Origin: Daphnia pulex
Lineage: Eukaryota > Arthropoda > Branchiopoda > Diplostraca > Daphniidae
DNA length: 64,000 nucleotides
Assembly (NCBI RefSeq): GCF_021134715.1
Contig: NC_060026.1
Span: 9,911,001-9,975,000, forward strand
Reading direction: 5' to 3'
Part shown: piece after piece, positions 55,678 through 64,000 of the stretch
Numbering within the stretch: position 1 is the stretch's first letter
Layout: the number at the start of each line of letters is the position of its first letter
The notes under the pieces: model-generated
Told to the model about the DNA's origin: nothing
What the model saw: the letters and a program-made list of their open reading frames with translations, nothing else
Database searches by the model: none
Program-made: the position numbers and the translations under genes

Positions 55678-58600
55678 ATGGACAGCGTATTGGAAGGTTA
55701 TCTATTTCAGATGCATTCTGGAACGTGCAGCGATATGCTGGAGCAAATCAAGGATATTAAAGATGTTGTATCCAAAACCAAAGACAGTAGGTTTCAAATA
55801 TTGGTCCCATCAAAAACATGTTAATCAATTCATTTACATTGTATTTTTTCTAAAGATTCTGTTGTCTCGGCTTTACTAAACAAAGAAATTGGATTAATTT
55901 CCTTGTTGTCCAAGTTCAGAGATTCTCAAAAGGATGACAACTTTGCAGAAATAATAAATTGTGCCCTGTCAATTTTGGGTGATTTACTGGAAAAATTTGG
56001 AGAATCCATGAGCAACCATTTAGTGGTTATTAAAGTATGGAAAATAATTAATATTACCTAGCTATGTGTAAAAACCTAATAGTATAACTTTCATTTACCT
56101 TAAGAATTTAGCATTGATGTACATGAACTCCAAAAATTCTAAGATACGAGGAGCTTGTTATTTTGTTCTTTGCCAAGTTGTTATTACTGCTCAAACTTCA
56201 CCAACAGAAATATTAGAAGAACTGAATTTGCCAGCCCTTTCTAATATGCTTTTTGAAAAAATGGCTACATCTTCTGATGATAGTTCAAGCAAAGGTGATT
56301 AATTAAAAAGACTATTGTATAATTACCCTGTTTGTTATGCAGATTGTATTATTACTGTGTATGCATAGATATGTATTTCTATGGTTATTTATAATATTTA
56401 TGTTTTACTTTAGCGAAAATGAATTTCCTAGTACTCCTAGGCAGACTGGCCCAGTACTTTCCTAGTACACTGAAGGAAAAGGCCAGTCGCATCATTAACC
56501 AACTCCTTTATGAACTTGAAAAGGAGGTAACTAAACATTAACGTAAATAATTACGTTCTGTAAAATCAAATAATTTTTCTTTTTCTTTCTTTAAAGGTGA
56601 AAAGGCAGCATGATTTCAAAGATAAACGTGTAGCAGGCTGTATTGAAGCTCTTACAGGATTTCTCCATTCATTTAATTCAATCGTTGACCAAAAATGTAG
56701 GGAAAAAATTCATAGTTACTTATTGATGCTTCTCACGAAATTTTTACTGGTCGATAAGAGAGTTCATACCAAAAAAGGTGGTTATATTAACATTTGGTTT
56801 TTCATTATTTTGCCTGAACTATTTATTTTTTGTTTTTGTTTTTTATGCACAGCCGCATTGAACATGCTGGAAGAACACGCATCTCTCTTCAATAACTTGC
56901 TGCTAAAGCAATACAAATCCTGGTTCGATAACTTGAAATCTTATGCTTTGCGCGAAAAAACAGATATTCTTGAAAGTGGTCTGAAAGCACTTGGGAAGTT
57001 TATTGACGAAAGCGTAAAAATTTTGAAGATTGAATCAGATGCTACACACAAATCATCAATACTCGAGGTTTTCATTTTCATGTGTATTAATGTATATTTT
57101 CTTCTGTTTAAAATTTATCTTCTTAGTTTTTCATGAAGAATGTGATAGAGATTTTGGAATCTGATCAGGCTTCCCTCCAGCTCAAATGTGTTGGCCTTAA
57201 AGCCTTGGGCGAGTGTAGCTTCTTGGTTTCTGGAAAGAATGTATCACACATTTTTGAGTATCTACTCAATAAGACATCGTTTATTTGTATCCAGTATGCA
57301 GGCCTTTTGATCAATTAAAATTCCATCTTAAAACTAACAATTTAATAAATTCTGCAGGGAGGATACTTCAAAGAGCTTGGATCTTTTTCCTATTTGCCTT
57401 GAATCCCTTGGACTTGTTCTCATGCGCTATGCTACCCCCGTAGGAATTGAAAGAACACAGCAGCTACAGAAAATGTTTGTCCATCTTTTCTCGCGCTATT
57501 TGGATATAGGTACTAAATTGAAATATTCCTTTTTTCTAACATATTTAATCAACACGTTTAAATCGAACAACAACTGACTCCTGAAGCTGAACGAAATAGA
57601 TGTGGTCGATCAGTTGCCGTGTTTTTAGTTGGTGTTCATGCTGCTGTACAGAACCCTATTAATTTTTCTGCTTTTGTGAGGGAAGTTGGTATGTTATTAA
57701 ATACTAATAGGCTACTGTTATATATATTTGTATGTATCTTTTTTTTTTGTTCTAGTGATTCAAAGTTTAATTCGTTCTACCCGACCAGAACTTGATTCTG
57801 ACAGTATAAAGAAGTATGCCTCTCTTTGGATTACAATTATGAATTTCTCGTGCCAGACGGATCTTCCATTTAGTCTGGAGGACCGTGTTCGAGTTTCTGA
57901 AGTACTAGATGGGCAGTTGGTTACTGCCATTTCCACAATAATCAGCCGTCTAAATTTCTCAGTAAATGAGATGGAAGATTCAACGGTAGACGGAGAAAAA
58001 AGTATTTGTTACTACGTTTACGTTCATTCATTACAATTAAAGTTTTATTTCTTGATTAAAGCTGAAAGTAGTCCACGAAATCCTGCAGATTGGCAACTAT
58101 TCCACAACCTTGCTGATTTACTCGAGGATTTATTGAAGATTATTGAACCAAGGAAAAGATTGCAAGATTTGGTAAGTGCTAGTGAAATCAATTATTATTT
58201 TTCATCTTACTTTATTAATTATTATTATTTATTGTTGTGTTTTTTTTATTAATTTTATTAGCTTATTCCATTCGGCAGAGAAGTTGTTGAATTGTCAACG
58301 AAATTTCCATTAGTTCCGGGACTGTACCGTGTTTTGGCATTGGTGTTGTCTATTATAGGGCAAGATTTACCCGTTATTCATCACCCCACCTATGAATTGT
58401 ACATGTCTAGCCTAATTAATCGTCTAGCGCAACTTTCAGATGATGTCCTTGTCTCTGCCGTTCAGGTAAAAGCTAAATTTTTATTTTTGATTGTTTTCTT
58501 TCATTTATTTGAAAAATTGTTGTAGGCTGTTTTATCAAGTCCTGCGTGGTTGGTGACCTCGCTCAGTAGTTCAGTCACCGGTGCTTTAGCTTCAGCCTTA

Positions 58601-61600
58601 AAGATTGGTCTGACATATCCGCCTATGGCTGAATGGCCGTTGAACGCATTAGAACATTGGCAAACAGCATTATCCTTTTCCTGCATCGATCCCATAATGG
58701 AGGAAATTCTACCTTTTCTCGAACCTTATTTGAGTAGTGTGGAAAAATTTACCAAGGAAGTGCCCTTTATTAGCGGAAAACGATTAAATCGATCCAAAGC
58801 AAACGCAACGCCTACTATTGTATTCATGAAATAAGTTTAGGAATTTTCTTCCTCTTTGGTACGATATATTCTTTTCATAGGATCGAGAAGCTTGGGCAAA
58901 CATTCAGCGTAGGATTGTAAAATTACTTGGCCGTATGGGACCTAAATGCAGCCGTTTGGTTCATCAAAACGAAGACCACGTAATTGCTCATTCAGCTACT
59001 GGATGGCAAATCAGTGGCCACTTAGAATTCGGACTTCCGCTGTCCGATATGAAGCCCGTCATTCAACTAGATGCGTTTCTTCCACGTATACTGCATCTAG
59101 TACAGCATACGAGTAAAATAAGAAAACATAATTTTATTTTCTATTCCATGTTTACAATTTTGTTTTAACCTGTTTTATATCCTGATCAATTAGGTGAGTC
59201 GGAAACACGAATGGCGGCTTGCGAGTTCCTTCACGCATCAATCCTATTCTTAACTGGAACAATCTCACGTCGTACCGAAGAAATTCAACTGCATTATCCA
59301 CTTACTCCTTTGTATTCAAAATCATTTCCAGTGATATTGCACTTGGCCGTAGATTCTGATGAAGTCATCCGTCAACTCTTCCATAGTCTTCTATTCCAAG
59401 TACTGTAATTTTTTTTTTATCAAAATTTTGTTTTCTGACAGAATTCGCATTTGATTTCAGTTAGTGCATTGGTTTTCCCGTCCAACTTTCTGTCAAAACA
59501 AGTCGAACGGACGTCGAACTGTTTTGGGAGCCGAAACAGTTGCTTTGTTGGAGCAGTTAATGGAATCTGCTTGCAGCGGCCTTGACACATCTTTAGTGCG
59601 TGATCTTGCTTGCGATTGTTTGTTAGAATTCCTGAAATGGACTGTCAAACAAAGCAGCGATGAAATTCTTTGGGAAGACCCTGCCGTACCAGATTTTATC
59701 TTCCAGAAACTGCGCGCTTCAGCTACCCATCCATCGCCGCATCACAGGTTAGGTGCAGCAATCGTAGTAAACAAGCTCTATCGCGTTATGCGGGAATATG
59801 AACCGCTTACATCCATCTACACATTGGATCTTTTGACTCATTTTGTCCTTTGTCTGTCGCTCGCGGAACAAGACGCGTCTTCATTGGGAACTGTACATGA
59901 ATCAAAAAAGGTCCTCTACAACCTAATGCGAACGGTGATCTTAAACAGAAGTCTCTTTGAAAAACCTGATGCTCGACGACGAGTTGCCCCATTCATGATC
60001 CAAGGAACCCTATCTGAGCTTCTTGAAATTTTGTTGGAACACATTTTTGGATCGCAGCAGCATTGTCGGCACATCTGCGTAGAACTGTGTGAAATTCTAG
60101 CTCGTCCTCAATCGCTTACCGAAGTGGTAACACAATTCCTGTCTAGACGGCCATTAGAAAATCTCCTTCCTTGCAAGTTCCCATTCTCAGCTCGTCTTGA
60201 TGTATACCGCATCCTACTTCGGCTTGATGTTATCGAAACGAGCAAATGCGATACCGACGCCAACAGTTTAATGCAACTTGAAGTCTTCGTCGGAAACCTC
60301 GAGAGAAAACTTGAAGAAAAATCCTCTGATACGGAAGTTCCATTAAATGATGGCAGGATCCCCGAAAGCTTCATGGCGTGGATAGGTTTTCTAACTGAAT
60401 ATTTACCAAAGTCACAGAACTGCAGGTTTCTTCATGTCAAAACATTGGTCCGTGCCTCCCTCTTCCCGTCGAGATTGGGATTCTCTGTTCATACTGCAGC
60501 ATCAAGACAACAACTCTACACATGTTTGGAGACTCAACTCTTTCCGTTGTTGAGCCAACATAATGAAGCCATCCTTTCCGTTTTAACTGAATTTCAACTG
60601 GATCGTTTTGATTTTGCTGAAAGACATAGTTTGGATATTGTTCGAGGGTTTGTCCTAATCGCCACCAGCGGGTGCATGGGTGCTAACGTTTCCTACTGCA
60701 AATCTCCGACTGCTCTTTTGAAAATGGCCGTCGACAACATCGTTAACAATGACGAAGCATTGCTAAACAGAAGTCAAATTAATACGGGATCCGACTCTTT
60801 TTCCGTCCGATTGAAGTCATCCTCGATGCTGATGGAATTGGCACTCTTACTGGGACTCAACATTGAAATTCTAGTCAATGAATTCAGAAATTCTGCAAAT
60901 ATTCCGAACTCTGCTGTTACGTATGGACAGTATCTTTGTACGAAACTTGGAAAATCGGTGCTTCCAGTCGTTGTCCGTCAACTTCAAAGTATGCAGCCGT
61001 TTCTCCCCCAAATAGGCAACGGCGACCCTCAACAGTGGACTTTACTTTTGGAACTTCTACAAGTAGCCCATCAATCCCAGGATCTCTCGAAGAAAAAGTG
61101 GATCGTTCAAAATGTGTTGCATTCCTGGAGTGTGTTAGAGCGACATGCAGAAGATTACCGCCAAAAATGTCATCTTCAGTCGATTGTTAACTGTATTGCA
61201 ATCATTGACATTGATGTAGTTGGTCGGAATAGCGATGTTAAGCGCTGGATCATCAGTTGTTGGAACCCCAGTACTGACGTCAATTTTGCGAGTGAACTGG
61301 TGCAGTTGCTAAATATTTTTATCACCGATTGCTCCGAGTCTGAAGAAAAAAGTCTAACTTCCTCATTGCAAAATTTTTTTACGCATAATTTTCCCAGCAA
61401 GACCACAGGATTGGATAAAAATTCAGACAAGACCACTTACTATTCCATCGTTAACCGGATGATCGGGATAATACGAGTCCCGGTAGTTTTCCACTTTCTC
61501 GTCGATGTGTTTGCGTTAGAGCCTCGCCACTCTTGTGTTCCGGCGTTCATGGAATCGGTGCAAAACGAAGATTGGGCAAAAAGTACCTGCGGACATTCAT

Positions 61601-64000
61601 TGAACCAAGCATTGACCAAACTCTATCAGCATGCTAAAATGCGGGCGATTAATCCCAAGACTAGAATTGATGAGATAGAAATGCTTTACGTGCCACTATT
61701 GACGGCGCTTCCGATTTCAGTTGTCGAAGATCATCTGAATGGTTTACTACCGGATGTCCTCCAAATGTATGACAACAAGGGCACTGGAGCCGAATTGTTC
61801 ATTCAAAAATCAGCTTTGTGTGCACTTCTTGCGGTTGCTCTCGTTCGTGTCGACTATCAACGACTTTCTAACCACCTAAACGCCAATTTCTGTGCCTTGA
61901 AAAAAGCACAACAGCCATCAGGCGACAGCAAGGGTCTTATCAAATGTTTAATGCAATTTGTATTAAATATTCAAAAAATCGTTGTCCCAGGGAATAATAA
62001 TGAAGTGGAAACGTTTGAGAATTTGGAGAGATTTGCTTTCAAACTAATGCTAGCAATTGCATTGATAACCCCATCATTAGACGAAGTACGTGTGTATCGA
62101 TTGATTTTTAAACCAATGAGTCAGAAAATGGCAATTTGGAATGCCGTGGTTGGTACAATTAAAAAATACAACCTGACGGTCGAAGTGGAGCGTCATCGTA
62201 AAAGATTCCTTGTTTACATTCCTGCCGTTTCAGCTGAAAATCGGCCAAATAAAGGTAAAATATTTTCCATCTCCAAAATATCACTAACTAACAAGAACAT
62301 TACATTTGAAAACGTTAGGATACATTCCATCTCAATTTCTTTTCGGATCAAGCCTCAGTGAGGATGTGTATCGATTTGATTTCAACCAGGCGTCTTTATC
62401 GACGGATTTTGGGAGCTATGATGATAGTCGAAATGCATCGGTATTGTCATCAACAAATGTAAATAATAATTGGCTCTACTTTGCTTTACGATTCTAATAT
62501 TTAATTTCCTTCAACTTTTTTTAGGAAGAAGCATCTTCATCCTTAATGTATCTCACATTAGATGACCTAAACAAACATCCCTGCATGGGTTTACTCGTAA
62601 ATTTTCTAGAAAAATTTTATGCCAAACAAACTGTTCTAGCTGACTCTGAACCGGAATGGATGAATAGTTTGCGAGAAACTTTACTTAATCCATCTGCTCA
62701 TACAAACGTCGTTCTATTCATCGTTCGACTTGTCATAAATTTGAAATCTATATTCCAGCCATACGCGAAATTCTGGTACAAAAATCCTGTTTCTAGTTAT
62801 TATAATTGTGGTAAAACATATTGTTTCCCCTTTAAGGTACAAATCGTTACTAATTGCATTTTTACGGAAGATTGGCGGTGAACCACTCAACAGTCTATTC
62901 CGTGAAGGTCTTGACGTCATGCTCGAGTGGTCGAAAGATAAACCACCCTCTGTTGACGATGTAGAGTTCGCTCAAGCGGCTTCAAATGTACTACAATTCA
63001 TCCTGAAAAACATGTATAATGCAAATTCAGAAATATTACGAGATAATATGGTAAGTTATATTTTTACGTCAGAAAAGATCACATTTTGACAGAAAACTTT
63101 ACATAGGAAATGCTTGCAGCTATTTTTTGCGTGTGGGACAAAATCTCCCTAAGCATTCCATATGAAATTGTGGAAGAATTGCTGTCGTCCGACAAAAAAA
63201 AGGCAAAATTGGGTTTGCAAATTTTGGATGTTATTGTTGTGCATGGATTTTTTCCAAAGAATCATGAACAAAATTCCCGTTTCAAACAACGCTTGGCAAA
63301 CGTTTTGAAACTTGATGAAAAGCGGGATTTGAGTCGGTCTTGCGCTGCCCTCTGCGGATCCATTCTTTCTCGAGAGACCGACAAAGATTTTGAAAAACTT
63401 GTTTGCGAAGCACTTCAAATGTGGCACAACAAGAACAAAGATGATGTTTTTGTCGATCTTTTGTTTGAGGTGGCTATTCGATACCGTCCTGTCCTCTCCC
63501 AATTCGCTGGCATCAACCTCGCACTATTCGGAAGTATTTATGGAACCCTCAGGGTAGGAAAACAATTTTTAACATCGCCATATTCTAATTTTCTAACTTT
63601 CCTTTATGTTAGGCCAATTGTCTAGAAATCTTGGCCATATCATGGCATTACATGGAAGACCCTTGGAAAGAAATAGGGTTTAAAACAATCGAATCCGTTT
63701 TGAAAGGGTCTAACTCTGCTGAATTGTGTCCTGTCCTATCGCTGGTGAAAGATCTTATCCCTCGCCTTGAAATTAATGAATGGAAACCGCTGTGGCCAAC
63801 GCTGATTCGGTTGTCGCGTCACGAAAATGTCCAGTGTCGTTCACGTCTCTACGAAGTCTTCAAAAAAGCGTTTGATTTAAGTGACCCTCGTGACCCTGAA
63901 TTTGCCCAAGCGATTTTACGCGCTTGCACCGATGAAAATAAGGAACTCGCCGTCAACATGCAAAACTTTCTTGCTGAGAAACTTCCTAATTCAACCATGG
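55678..64000 (+). CDS. PRKDC: DNA-dependent protein kinase catalytic subunit, 3' partial
   Basis: DNA-PKcs, the PIKK of non-homologous end joining; this part is its N-terminal HEAT-repeat solenoid. Exons start at 55678 (MDSVLEGYLFQMHSGTCSDM), 55856-56034, 56105-56294, 56414-56526, 56597-56777, 56853-57067, 57127-57293, 57357-57509 and onward, with introns near 70 bp. One very large exon, 59461-62254, holds the best match: LVHWFSRPTF, ETVALLEQLMES, CLLEFLKWTVKQSSDE, HHRLGAAIVVNKLYR, which parallel vertebrate DNA-PKcs (HWFTN, DTVALLEA, REFLKWSIKQ, KRLGASLAFNNIYR). Exons continue past 62320, 62525, 62836, 63108 and 63614. The kinase domain is beyond the window. No lesion seen. Confidence 0.92.

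Noticed and set aside
63149..63502. 117-codon ORF on the strand opposite PRKDC
   Set aside because: Antisense shadow of a well-supported PRKDC exon.

Overview
The window is nuclear DNA of an arthropod, most likely a Daphnia-like crustacean (inference). Introns are about 60-100 bp with GT-AG ends, intergenic DNA is AT-rich, and most proteins look arthropod. A DNA-PKcs gene is present, which Drosophila lacks. There are no operons, tRNAs, rRNAs or CRISPR arrays.

Layout. 0-2.9 kb (+): a PHF3/DIDO1-type gene with a TFIIS central domain, entered part-way and frame-disrupted in a repeated low-complexity part. 3-14 kb: mostly non-coding, with one damaged member of an unrecognised small membrane-protein family (6.1-6.9 kb, -) and broken copies of a TTF2/lodestar-like helicase (10.2 kb) and COQ9 (12.1-13.0 kb). 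14.1-17.7 kb (-): the core of the membrane-protein family, with tandem copies. 19.4-26.9 kb and 33.2-40.6 kb: a direct segmental duplication of about 7.5 kb, carrying decayed non-LTR and Copia retrotransposons, a 65-codon secreted-type ORF and the 5' half of a collagen-like gene. The 6 kb between the copies holds the 3' half of that gene, an ABHD4/5-like pseudogene and a third family locus with a Pro/Ala-rich minisatellite. 43.1-44.7 kb (+): a RING plus Tudor gene (RNF17/Qin-like). 45.3-46.0 kb (+): a fourth family locus. 46.0-46.7 kb (+): an ACTMAP-type actin-maturation protease without a visible N-terminal exon. 47.4-47.9 kb (+): a small secreted-type protein. 48.3-49.7 kb (-): AP-1 sigma with two possible last exons, with a 1.77-kb long-TIR transposon inserted 68 bp upstream of its ATG. 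52.25-54.97 kb (-): eIF3b, head-to-head with PRKDC (DNA-PKcs, + from 55.68 kb), which runs off the end.

The right third is ordinary conserved housekeeping sequence. The left two thirds is a duplication-rich accessory region. The best candidate for something undescribed is the exon-shuffled membrane-protein family (A, B, C and D modules at four loci on both strands), with a GC-rich hairpin just after the D-module stop codon in all four complete D modules. I recognise no known family in it and propose no function.
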